A DNA stretch of 64,000 nucleotides from Pseudomonas sp. (GTDB taxonomy: Bacteria; Pseudomonadota; Gammaproteobacteria; Pseudomonadales; Pseudomonadaceae): the NCBI GenBank assembly GCA_030656145.1, contig JAUSOF010000067.1:124001-188000 (forward strand), read 5' to 3'. Positions within the stretch are counted from its first letter, which is position 1. The number at the start of each line of letters is the position of its first letter. The translations under genes were made by a program, and so were the position numbers. Shown one piece after another: positions 27,005-34,867 of this stretch. The notes under the pieces were generated by a model. It saw only the letters and a list, made by a program, of their open reading frames with translations, made no database searches and was not told the DNA's origin.

Positions 27005-28081
27005 ATGACCTATCGCACTGCTCACTCTTTTATCGACTCGCTCTGCCGGCCCTGGGTTCCGCTGCTGGCAGCGCTATTGCTCGGCGGTTGCAGCACCCTG
27101 GATTACTACGGCCACCTGGCTCGCGGCCAGGTACAGCTGTTGCAGGCGCGCCAGTCGGTCGACGCCATGCTGGGCGACCCGCAGGTGGATGCCAGCCTGC
27201 AGCAACGCCTGGCCCTGACCCAGCAGGCGCGCGACTTCGCCAGTGCCGAACTGGGCCTGCCGGACAACCGCAGCTACCGCCTATACGCCGATATCCAGCG
27301 GCCCTTCGTGGTGTGGAACCTGTTCGCCACCGCGGAGTTTTCCGTCACGCCCGAGCTGCACTGCTTTCCCATCGCCGGTTGCGTGGCCTATCGCGGCTAC
27401 TACAGCCAGGGTCGCGCTCGCGGTGCGGCGGCGTTGCTCAAGCAGCAGGGGCTGGACACCTACGTCGCTGGGGTCGAGGCCTATTCCACCCTAGGCTGGT
27501 TCAATGACCCGATCCTCAACACCATGCTGCGCTGGAACGATGAACGCCTGGTGGCGGTGATCTTCCACGAACTGGCGCATCAGCAGCTGTATGTGGCCGA
27601 CGACACCGCGTTCAACGAATCCTTCGCCACCTTCGTCGAGCGCGAAGGCCTGCGCCAATGGCAGCAGGCGCAGGGCCTGCCGGCTGCCGACCCGCACGCA
27701 GCCCAGCAGCGTGAGCAGTTCAGCGCACTGGTGCTGGCCAGTCGCGCGCGCCTGGCGCAGTTGTACGCCAGCGACCTGGCGGCAGACGCCATGCGCGTGG
27801 CCAAGCAGGCCGAGTTCGAGCGCCTGCGCCAGGAATACCAAGCCCTGCGCGAGCGCGAATGGGGCGGCCATGGCCGCTACGATGCCTGGGTCGCCGCGCC
27901 ACTGAACAACGCCAAGCTGCTGCCGTTCGGTCTTTACGATCAGTGGGTGCCGGCCTTTGCCGCCTTGTTCGCCGAAGTCGACGGTGATTGGCCGCGCTTC
28001 TATCAGCGCGTCGCCGCCCTCGGCAAATTGCCGGCCGCGGCGCGCACCGCGGCACTGGCAGCCTTGCACAAAGCCAGCTAG
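27005..28081 (+). CDS. putative zinc aminopeptidase lipoprotein (PF10023 Aminopep family)
   Basis: A 358-residue protein with a signal ending in a lipobox (LLLGGC). Family segments are STLDYYGHLARGQVQLLQAR, the zinc motif HELAHQ within IFHELAHQQLYV, and DDTAFNESFATFVEREG, where the second glutamate ligand is expected. The end LPFGLYDQWVPAF matches the family. It is annotated in databases as a putative aminopeptidase but no substrate is known to me. The ATG at 27005 or a TTG at 26996 could be the start. Confidence 0.85.
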   Translation: MTYRTAHSFIDSLCRPWVPLLAALLLGGCSTLDYYGHLARGQVQLLQARQSVDAMLGDPQVDASLQQRLALTQQARDFASAELGLPDNRSYRLYADIQRPFVVWNLFATAEFSVTPELHCFPIAGCVAYRGYYSQGRARGAAALLKQQGLDTYVAGVEAYSTLGWFNDPILNTMLRWNDERLVAVIFHELAHQQLYVADDTAFNESFATFVEREGLRQWQQAQGLPAADPHAAQQREQFSALVLASRARLAQLYASDLAADAMRVAKQAEFERLRQEYQALREREWGGHGRYDAWVAAPLNNAKLLPFGLYDQWVPAFAALFAEVDGDWPRFYQRVAALGKLPAAARTAALAALHKAS

Positions 28082-28143
28082 AACTTGCTGTACCGTGCGC
28101 CGGTCAAATACTGGCGAGTTTCGCAAAACCAAGGAGATGTACG

Positions 28144-28374
28144 ATGAACCGATGGACAGTGGCTGTATTGCTCAGTGTGCTTGGCAGCACGGCGTGGGCG
28201 GCACCCAAACCCTGCGAGGAACTCAAGCAGGAAATCGAAGTGAAAATCCAGGCCGCTGGGGTGCCCAGCTACACCCTGGAAATCGTCGCAAATGACGAAG
28301 TGCAGGATCAGAGCATGGTGGTCGGCAGCTGCGACGGCGGCAGCAAGAAAATCATCTACCAGAAAAATGGCTGA
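28144..28374 (+). CDS. DUF1161 secreted protein
   Basis: The 76-residue product has a signal peptide (cleavage near AWA-APK) and the DUF1161 pattern PCEELKQEIEVKIQAAGVPS, then VVGSCDGGSKKIIYQK, with two cysteines that probably form a disulfide. A perfect AAGGAGATGT site precedes the ATG. Function unknown. It is the last backbone gene before the accessory region. Confidence 0.9.
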   Translation: MNRWTVAVLLSVLGSTAWAAPKPCEELKQEIEVKIQAAGVPSYTLEIVANDEVQDQSMVVGSCDGGSKKIIYQKNG

Positions 28375-29061
28375 TTGAAGGCGGCGGGGCAGGCAGCCGA
28401 GCGGTAATCAGGGTCAGGGTCGACGTCTAAGTAATTCGACTCTGACCCTGATGGTTCGACCCTGATGGTTCCTTCCCCTTTTCCTGCCGGCAAAGGCATG
28501 CGTAGGAGCGGGCCATGCCCGCGAAGCCAGCCGCGCCCCCAGGCGGATTGCCGGAGAGTGGACAACCCACGATCCATTCCAGGCGTGATCCGTCCCCACG
28601 CCGAACCCTGCGCTGCCAAGCCGCAGGAACCCCTGCTTGGCTCTGAAGACCCACTGCACTATGCTCGGCCGAGCCAAGGGAGTGCCCGCCAACCCCGCCT
28701 ATCCGGCAAGGACCGCCGTTACTTCCTGACTTTTTGCCATGCAGCCGCCAGCCTCGCCGTGCGCAGAGGAGAGCGGTAGCGTGCCTGCCACGAGCAAGGG
28801 GAGGGCAGGCCGCGATTAGTTTTCCTTGATCTATCAGGCCCCCGCCACGATCTACCCCGAATACCTGCTTAAGTAGCCTGGGTTGAGCGCAGCGATACCC
28901 AGGAGAGGATGCCCCGGGTGTCGCTGCGCTCGACCCAGGCTACCCGCTGATGCGTGGGGCATAGCCGCGAGTCCCCTGAATGGGCGCCGCGCTGCCAGAA
29001 CAGTTACCGGGATAATCAGGGTGCGGAGTCGACTTTCAAGTAATTCGACTCTGACCCTGAT
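28375..29061. repeat. cluster of three palindromic repeat families at the island's left border
   Basis: No gene is seen in this stretch. It holds: an inverted repeat at 28407-28452 (arms ATCAGGGTC.../...CTCTGACCCTGAT); a GTAGGAGCGGGCCATGCCCG copy at 28502-28524; a GTAGCCTGGGTTGAGC copy at 28873-28943; and a second copy of the first type at 29015-29061. The two outer elements share AGTAATTCGACTCTGACCCT and bracket about 600 bases. The last copy ends exactly where a truncated integrase begins. Confidence 0.75.
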
Positions 29062-29078
29062 TGTTTTCTGATTGCTCC

Positions 29079-29246
29079 TACATGCGCCACGGCGGCGACA
29101 TCCTCACGCTACAACGCGTCCTAGGCCACGCCACCCCGGCCATGACCCAGAAGTACGCCCATTTCAGCCCGGGGCATTTGGCTGATGTGGTGAATCTGAA
29201 TCCGCTGTCCAAGGACCACACAAACAGCAAGGAGTATCTAAGTTGA
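29079..29246 (+). pseudogene. C-terminal remnant of a tyrosine recombinase (phage-type integrase)
   Basis: The frame reads YMRHGGDILTLQRVLGHATP followed by AMTQKYAHFSPGHLADVV. This is the last conserved part of a tyrosine recombinase, with the LGH motif and the catalytic tyrosine in KYAHF. The catalytic core N-terminal to it is missing; homology stops abruptly next to a palindromic repeat ending at 29061. A TGA at 29244-29246 overlaps the TTG start of the next gene. It marks a decayed integration event. Confidence 0.8.
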
Positions 29247-30406
29247 GCGTAAATGATCAGCCCCCCAAGGGCCCTATCAATGTAGGTGAAATTGAGGCAA
29301 ACACCGTCGATGGGCACCTTGATCCGCTGACTATGGATGAACCTTCTGACTTGTCTCAGGCATGGAACGACAAACACGCGAGAGGTATAGCTGCGGCGGT
29401 CCAAACGTTGAATGACAGCTCGCGGTTGCAGGGCCTTGCGGCCTCGGTTCAGGCATGGAACGACAAACACGCGAAAGGTGTAGCAGCGGCGGTCCAAGCG
29501 TTGAATGACAGCTCGCGGTTGCAGGGCCTTGCGGCCTCGACTCAGGCATGGAACGACAACCACGCGAAAGGTATAGCTGCGGCTGTCCAAGCGTTGAGTG
29601 ACAGCTCGCAGTTGCAGGGCCTTGCGGCCTCGGTTCAGGCATGGAACGACAAACACGCGAAAGGTGTAGCAGCGGCTGTCCAAGCGTTGAATGACAGCTC
29701 GCGGTTGCAGGGCCTTGCGGCCTCGGCTCAGGCATGGAACGACAACCACGCGAAAGGTATAGCTGCGGCTGTCCAAGCGTTGAGTGACAGCTCGCAGTTG
29801 AAGGGGCTTGCTGCCTCGGTTCAGACTGTTTTTAAGAGGGGCCTGACCGTTGACGCTTTACTCGGGGAGCTTGCGGCTCGCACCAGTGAGCCTTTGGACG
29901 GCTTTGTATCGGACCCCGCGCCAGCGCAAATAGTTGGTGAGTTTCAAAGTGCGTTGGGAGTAGGTGGTTCTTTTACTTGTGAGGTGCTGCCTGGCGCGGG
30001 AGAAAGCCGAGCACTTGCTTTTATTCCCACCTGGATCTTGTTGGTTTGGCTGTGTGTTCTGATGCCTTCGCTGTCTGCGCTAGTTCAATGGGAAACCGCA
30101 CGCGCTAGTTTGGTTGACCTGAATGCTCGTTTGCCGCAAACCGAGTCATTTTCTGGGGTTCGGAATTTTATCCGTACCGAGATTGCTGGTAAGCCCGGTG
30201 ACGTTCGTTTAGTGACGGGGAAAGATGTGCGCCTGAGGGACGGCCCTGGCATGAAGGCTGGCGTGATCATGCAGCTGCCTCGATATGCGCCGGTGGTCGT
30301 TCTCGGTAAAGAGGACCGAACCTGGCTTTTTGTGTCATACGAACATGAGGGCTACGTAATAGATGGGTATGTCTCCACCAAATTTTTGAAGAAAGTAAGA
30401 CTCTGA
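29243..30406 (+). CDS. 31-residue-repeat membrane protein with C-terminal SH3-like domain
   Basis: The 387-residue product starts at a TTG with AAGGAG eight bases upstream. Residues 39-193 are five tandem 31-residue repeats of the type QAWNDKHAKGVAAAVQALND then SSRLQGLAASV. A linker is followed by one hydrophobic segment (about 253-280, FIPTWILLVWLCVLMPSL) and a bacterial SH3-like domain (about 318-387: DVRLRDGPGMKAGVIMQLP, VVLGKEDRTWLFVSYE). The repeats look helical and amphipathic. It may be a single-pass membrane protein with a repeat stalk on one side and a wall-binding SH3 on the other. I recognise no named family for the repeat. Orientation and role are unknown. Confidence 0.75.
   Translation: MSVNDQPPKGPINVGEIEANTVDGHLDPLTMDEPSDLSQAWNDKHARGIAAAVQTLNDSSRLQGLAASVQAWNDKHAKGVAAAVQALNDSSRLQGLAASTQAWNDNHAKGIAAAVQALSDSSQLQGLAASVQAWNDKHAKGVAAAVQALNDSSRLQGLAASAQAWNDNHAKGIAAAVQALSDSSQLKGLAASVQTVFKRGLTVDALLGELAARTSEPLDGFVSDPAPAQIVGEFQSALGVGGSFTCEVLPGAGESRALAFIPTWILLVWLCVLMPSLSALVQWETARASLVDLNARLPQTESFSGVRNFIRTEIAGKPGDVRLVTGKDVRLRDGPGMKAGVIMQLPRYAPVVVLGKEDRTWLFVSYEHEGYVIDGYVSTKFLKKVRL
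29357..29821 (+). repeat. five tandem 93-base coding repeats
   Basis: Units start at 29357, 29450, 29543, 29636 and 29729, each CAGGCATGGAACGACAA(A/C)CA. They keep reading frame (93 = 31 codons). Units 2 and 4 share one version (DKHAKGV, LNDSSRL) and units 3 and 5 another (DNHAKGI, LSDSSQL), so expansion probably went through a 186-base dimer. Confidence 0.95.
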
Positions 30407-30443
30407 CTCAGCACTGTACCCAGTTAAGTCAGGGTATATTGGC

Positions 30444-30641
30444 GAGGATCACGAGGTACTGGCCAAGCGTCATGCGCTGTACCAGCAAGCCCGCAATCAA
30501 CAGCCACATCGCTGGTCAGGCGCGACACGAAATTGGCAGCCCATCGGCGCCGTCACGCTCAACCCAGAGCGGGAGCAACCGACACTGAAAATAGCAGCTT
30601 AAAAACACAGCTGACGCGACAACTACCTTGCAAAACGCCGG
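30444..30641 (+). mobile_element. IS3-type insertion sequence remnant (transposase C-terminus plus end)
   Basis: From 30444 to the TAA at 30600-30602 the frame encodes a 52-residue tail including HALYQQARNQQPHRWSGATR and NWQPIGAVTLNPE. This is typical of the C-terminus of IS3-family OrfB transposases. The bases that follow (TGACGCGACAACTACCTTGC at 30612) look like the element's right end. All upstream transposase sequence is missing. It separates the repeat-protein gene from the Lamassu genes. Confidence 0.72.
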
Positions 30642-30680
30642 GGGGCAGGTTTGAGTTGACGATAATTTTGAGTGCTGCGC

Positions 30681-32414
30681 TCAAATAGCAGCGATATTAT
30701 CTAAGAAACGTAAGCTCTCACGATGTGCCGCATAACCTGATTCGCTCAAAAGCTTTTTATCAGTAAGTTTTATAACTTTTGCATCTTCTTTGAAGTTAGC
30801 AAGATCCTCTCGATCCATGGCGCATAAAATAATCTGTGACTGTTGAGAAATGTCTATTTTGAGCAGTGCTAGAATTTCTGTATATGATTGATTGACTTGC
30901 TCGTGCTGGTTTGGTGTGTCAATGATAAACGGGGCTGCCACAGTTTTGTACTTATAAATCTGTTGCAGAGTGGCCAGGTAGTATGCCAGCAGCCCGCGGA
31001 CGCTTTCAGCTGCGCCGCCACTTCCATATAGTTTTTTGTAGTCTTTTGGTGATCTCACTTGAGATAAATTCACACCGTCTGCTTTAAGCTTGCTGATGTA
31101 CTTTTGCAGGTTGAACATGAACTCGTCATTCATCGCTTCTTTTTCGTCTTTGCTGAGCAGTCCTTTTTGTTGCTTTTTAAAAGCGCGATTTTCTCGTTCG
31201 ACGTTTTTTATAATTATGTTGTTTTCATCGCGTTTTTGCCCAACTCTTCTCTGGACCGCAAGGGAGGCAAGGCCCTCAATAAATGATGTAGGATCATCAT
31301 CTTCGGTATCTTCAGCACTTGGCAATTGAGACGCCGCGAGTGATTCAATCTCAAATATTTTCGATTTAGTGGCGTAAAGCTTTGTTTTATTTTTATCAAT
31401 ACTTTCCGTGATTTTAGAGAGATTGGTAGCAAGGCTGGCGGCCAGCTCTGTTGCGCTATCCTTGTCGGCTAAAATAGAAGAGCGACTCACCAAGGAATTA
31501 TCATGCTCTGTTCCACAGATCGGGCAGTTCAGTACGTCCCCGACTATATTCTCTACGGAAAATATATAGTCATTTTGAAGTGATTTTATCGCTTTTTTTA
31601 CGATATTTAACTGACTTAAAGTGTGCTCTTTGTCAATTTGTTGTTTGGCGAGTTCAGAGAAGATCATCTCTTGTTCAGCTTGTAGCTCCGAAAGAGAGTC
31701 CGTTATATTAGAAATGAGGAAGTCGACTTCTGCCGATGTGGCTGCCAGCAAGCGCTTAGAGGAGGGTACGAACTCGCTCATTACTGATAAAGTCGTATCG
31801 ATCCTGCCGACTACTTGTGCAGCATCTTGCTTGATATCATTTTTTGATGCAATCTGCTTTTCAATAGAAAAGTGCCTGTCAGTTAAATAGCCTGTGTGAC
31901 ATTCAATTATTGTACGCTGCCAGTTTTTGTACTGAAGTAAACCCGAGAAGGACGTCCAAGCCTTCGACCAACTTTCGCGTTGGTCTAGATAAAAAGGTAG
32001 AAAAAAGAATGCAGGAGGTGGTACTTCAAGAGAAGCTGAGTCGTCACGGCTGGGCAGCAGGGCATTGAAATCAACAAGTTTGGCGAATTGATTTGAGTAG
32101 TCCCCTGTGATTTTTGGGAACCTTTGCCAGCTTGAACCAGTTTTTAGCCAGATTTGGTTGCCTTTTCGCGCGGTTGCGTAGCTCTCTTCGCCGATGTTAA
32201 ATTCTACGAGTGCTAGAACGTCAAGGGCTGCCCAAGTCGTATCGAAGTGTGGGTCGCAGCCAATCGCCCATAAAAGAATTTTTGCAAGTGTTGATTTTCC
32301 GATGCTGTTGTCATCACCTGTTATTAGGTTCAGCTTCGGACTTAACTCGAATTGCCCGCCACATTTTAGGGAATCCGATATTATTGTCACCTGCTTGAAT
32401 ATCATTTTTTTCAT
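30681..32414 (-). CDS. lmuB: Lamassu-type SMC/Rad50-like ATPase (LmuB)
   Basis: A 577-residue ABC/SMC-type ATPase. The N-terminus has a Walker A variant, GDDNSIGKST (33-42). Coiled-coil arms (about 195-290 and 310-440) flank a zinc hook C297-P-I-C300. The C-terminal head has a signature-like GSGGAAESVRG and a Walker B region FIIDTPNQHEQ with D499. This is the architecture of LmuB, which senses phage or plasmid DNA ends and holds the LmuA effector. It lies 59 bases downstream of a DUF4297 nuclease gene. An AAGGA site precedes the ATG. By hand count some 60-base lines are as low as 23% GC, far below the chromosome, indicating transfer. Confidence 0.85.
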   Translation of the reverse strand: MKKMIFKQVTIISDSLKCGGQFELSPKLNLITGDDNSIGKSTLAKILLWAIGCDPHFDTTWAALDVLALVEFNIGEESYATARKGNQIWLKTGSSWQRFPKITGDYSNQFAKLVDFNALLPSRDDSASLEVPPPAFFFLPFYLDQRESWSKAWTSFSGLLQYKNWQRTIIECHTGYLTDRHFSIEKQIASKNDIKQDAAQVVGRIDTTLSVMSEFVPSSKRLLAATSAEVDFLISNITDSLSELQAEQEMIFSELAKQQIDKEHTLSQLNIVKKAIKSLQNDYIFSVENIVGDVLNCPICGTEHDNSLVSRSSILADKDSATELAASLATNLSKITESIDKNKTKLYATKSKIFEIESLAASQLPSAEDTEDDDPTSFIEGLASLAVQRRVGQKRDENNIIIKNVERENRAFKKQQKGLLSKDEKEAMNDEFMFNLQKYISKLKADGVNLSQVRSPKDYKKLYGSGGAAESVRGLLAYYLATLQQIYKYKTVAAPFIIDTPNQHEQVNQSYTEILALLKIDISQQSQIILCAMDREDLANFKEDAKVIKLTDKKLLSESGYAAHRESLRFLDNIAAI

Positions 32415-32473
32415 AACGCTTAGTCCTTAGATTTCTAACTAATAATTTATAGTTTTCTAATCCTGATGAAGTG

Positions 32474-33583
32474 TTAGATTTTTTTTGATAATTCATAAAT
32501 TATTGCTGCCTCTAAGGTCTGTTCATCTGGAAATGCATCTACTGCGGAGGCTTCCATTTTTGAAATTACTGCAGGAATGAATATGCCGGCACTTTTGGTA
32601 AGCTCTTCAGCCGACGGCGCGTCGAGGATGCTATCAATAGCTTCGCTGATTGATTTACATGAGTTCAAGTAGGGCATGGACCTGCCATATTTGTGCTCCT
32701 GATAGTACCGCCTGAACGCATGAGTCAACGGTATGCGAAGGTGAAGCTTGACCGACAATATGTCCATAACTGATCTGAACAAGGCTAAATCAGAATCGGC
32801 CGAAGGGTCCTGAAGATAGAGGTCAATTACCTTTTGCACATCTATCGAAGTGAGCCCTTTTTTTTGTACGCATTCTTCCCACTTCGAAAAGTCGAAAGCT
32901 ATCATCCCTTTACGGCGCAGATCATCCATTAATGACAAATAGATGCTATGAGGTTTGTATTTAGAGTCGGGCCACTTGGACTCAATCATGTTCGAGAGGC
33001 GACCTATCGAGGCATCTTGAAATGATTCAGATGTCAGATCCGATAGAATAAAGCGCAGGGTTTCTGGGATTGTATCGGAGCCGATTTCAGATTTAAGAGC
33101 ATCTGATATTTGCTGTAGGCACTCGGGCGTCAAGTCGCCCGTACAAATGATAGAGAGCTCAAGGTCTTTATCTATTTGCTCTAGATTGAATCCACTTGTG
33201 TTAACAAGGCCGAGCGAACGCAGACGATCATGCAGCCCCTTTTTGTTAACGCCATCCATCATTTTTCCAAGAATGGATAACTCCTTTTCGCCACCTTTTT
33301 TTGTTTTGCGTTTCAGTATTCGGTTTAGGGTCCACTTACCTGTCGCATAATTTTTAACCTGATTGAAGTCGAATTTTACTGATGCTGGGTCCAGGCCGTC
33401 TCCGATGATTACATCTTCATGGTATTCGACAAAAACCACATACTCTTGAGTGTCTGCGTGGCGCTCAAGTATTTTGCATAGTGCCCAATGATATTGATAT
33501 TCGTACTTTTCGAATGTTTTCGCACCAGCGTGCTCTCGCTGAGCCGAGCCAAGTGGATTGCTGGAGCTGGTTGTTCCGTTCAT
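32474..33583 (-). CDS. lmuA: Lamassu effector nuclease with DUF4297 domain (LmuA)
   Basis: A 369-residue protein. The N-terminal domain has the DUF4297/Cap4-type PD-(D/E)XK pattern: GAKTFEKYEYQYHWALCKIL, then D57 in VEYHEDVII and Q75-V-K77 in FDFNQVKNY, the QxK form of the active site. The C-terminal two thirds have no motif I recognise and probably contact LmuB. In Lamassu systems LmuA degrades DNA after release by LmuB, causing abortive infection or plasmid loss. AAGGGG lies seven bases before the ATG. It is the first gene of a two-gene minus-strand operon. No third gene (LmuC) is present, so this fits the two-component type. Confidence 0.85.
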   Translation of the reverse strand: MNGTTSSSNPLGSAQREHAGAKTFEKYEYQYHWALCKILERHADTQEYVVFVEYHEDVIIGDGLDPASVKFDFNQVKNYATGKWTLNRILKRKTKKGGEKELSILGKMMDGVNKKGLHDRLRSLGLVNTSGFNLEQIDKDLELSIICTGDLTPECLQQISDALKSEIGSDTIPETLRFILSDLTSESFQDASIGRLSNMIESKWPDSKYKPHSIYLSLMDDLRRKGMIAFDFSKWEECVQKKGLTSIDVQKVIDLYLQDPSADSDLALFRSVMDILSVKLHLRIPLTHAFRRYYQEHKYGRSMPYLNSCKSISEAIDSILDAPSAEELTKSAGIFIPAVISKMEASAVDAFPDEQTLEAAIIYELSKKI

Positions 33584-33761
33584 TGCGGCCCCTTAAACAA
33601 CTTTTCCAAGTCTTGATAAACCATCAAGCATCTCCCGTTTATGGTTTTTGATGGCGAAACGCTACCGGCTACGATCTCGTTGTTGAAATAAAATTGTCAA
33701 ACAGGAGAAAAAAGGGACAGATTTATTTTCTGCCCGGCCATTCTTTGATCGTTTCATTGTT

Positions 33762-34682
33762 CTACCTCTCAAAGACCTGCATCGTTCGGCACTTGGGGAA
33801 GGTCGAGCAGCCCCAAAACTGCTGCCCTGCTTTCGCCCCTGACTTCACGGTGCGAATCAGCAGCGCGCTGCCGCATTTCGGGCATTGCCGCTCGGCTGTT
33901 GGGTCGCTACGGCGCTTAAGGTTTTGCACATGCTCGCGGTGGGTGGCGAGGGTTGGCGCGCGCCGGCCGGTTTGCAGGGCGTGCAGCATGGCGTCGACTT
34001 CAGCCGCGCTAAACACCGGCTGCTGGAATGACTTGATATAGCGGACAAAGCCGTTGCCCTGGGTGACGTTGGCCGGCACTTCGGTTTTGAAGGTGCTGCC
34101 GCCGACGAAGGTGATTACCGAGTGCAGGTGCTGCGGGTCAACAGGCCGCTGCAAAGCTACCTGCGTTGGCAAAACTGCGTTAAAAACAGGCTCGGAATGC
34201 TCATTTACAGCACGTAAACTCCGCTTCCTCGCCTGTTTTTGCCTTGCTTTGCCTGCCTCGCCTACGCTTTCCAGCGGCCTGTTTACGCCAAGGGTGGCTT
34301 CCAGGGCTTTGAGGTGTTTGTAGTTCTGTCGCAGTGGGTTCTGGAACTTGAACGTGCGTTTGTAGAGCTTCTGCGTCCACTGCGCCTGCTTCTCGCTGCC
34401 GAAAATCCAGCCGCTCATGTTCTTCGTTTCCAGCACGAAGATGCCGTAGGGCGAGAGGAATACGTGGTCGATCTGCGTGGTGCCGTCTGGCGTGTTCAGC
34501 GTGACGTTGTGCAGGCGGCGGTAGGTCTGCTTATCCAGCTGCCAATGGGCAAACAGCCGCACCAAGAGTTCGCCGATCTGGCCCTTGGCCCAAGGCGACT
34601 TGAGCAGGCCGATCAGCAGCATTAGCGGGATAACCCAACCAAGCATGCCCCAGACCTGCGCGATGATGGGGGTGAAGTCCAT
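33762..34682 (-). CDS. NERD nuclease-related domain protein with C-terminal zinc ribbon
   Basis: The 306-residue protein has an N-terminal hydrophobic segment (about 8-24), then a NERD domain (KGQIGELLVRLFAHWQLD, IDHVFLSPYGIFVLETKNMS, with D, E and K of a PD-(D/E)XK-like core). At the end is a topoisomerase-type zinc ribbon (CPKCGSALLIRTVKSG, FWGCSTFPKCR). NERD-zinc proteins are common near mobile elements and suspected DNA-processing enzymes, but the activity is not proven. Residues about 134-181 are encoded by a large palindromic insertion, described separately. The ATG at 34682 has AAGGACAGGAA upstream; the longer frame from 34829 lacks one. Confidence 0.85.
   Translation of the reverse strand: MDFTPIIAQVWGMLGWVIPLMLLIGLLKSPWAKGQIGELLVRLFAHWQLDKQTYRRLHNVTLNTPDGTTQIDHVFLSPYGIFVLETKNMSGWIFGSEKQAQWTQKLYKRTFKFQNPLRQNYKHLKALEATLGVNRPLESVGEAGKARQKQARKRSLRAVNEHSEPVFNAVLPTQVALQRPVDPQHLHSVITFVGGSTFKTEVPANVTQGNGFVRYIKSFQQPVFSAAEVDAMLHALQTGRRAPTLATHREHVQNLKRRSDPTAERQCPKCGSALLIRTVKSGAKAGQQFWGCSTFPKCRTMQVFER
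34140..34283. repeat. 144-base in-frame palindromic element inside the NERD gene
   Basis: Outer arms AACAGGCCGCTG (34140-34151) and CAGCGGCCTGTT (34272-34283) are exact inverses. Inner arms AAAAACAGGC (34182-34191) and GCCTGTTTTT (34231-34240), and TTTAC/GTAAA around 34204-34218, extend the symmetry. The length is 48 codons, so the reading frame is kept. The AAACAGGC...GCCTGTTTT pattern resembles an intergenic palindrome I associate with Pseudomonas genomes. Confidence 0.7.
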
Positions 34683-34867
34683 TTCCTGTCCTTGGTAATC
34701 CTTAGTTACCCGGATAGTACCGAAAGTAAGCGCAAATGAACGAACGTATTCAATGGCGACAATCGGCTCATTGCGTGAGCCGAATGCTCCGGCTATTCGG
34801 CTCACTGTGGCATTGCAGCGCGGTTGCAAGGGGAGTGATCCACTCCCCTTGGCCCTGCGTCATGGTT

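Noticed and set aside
29078..29776. 232-codon minus-strand ORF with 31-residue repeats
   Set aside because: It is the reverse reading of the tandem repeats in the plus-strand gene, which alone has a ribosome site, membrane segment and SH3-like domain.
29357..29821. Possible CRISPR array
   Set aside because: The units are 93 bases, directly adjacent with no variable spacers, and stay in frame in a TTG-started gene; they are coding tandem repeats.
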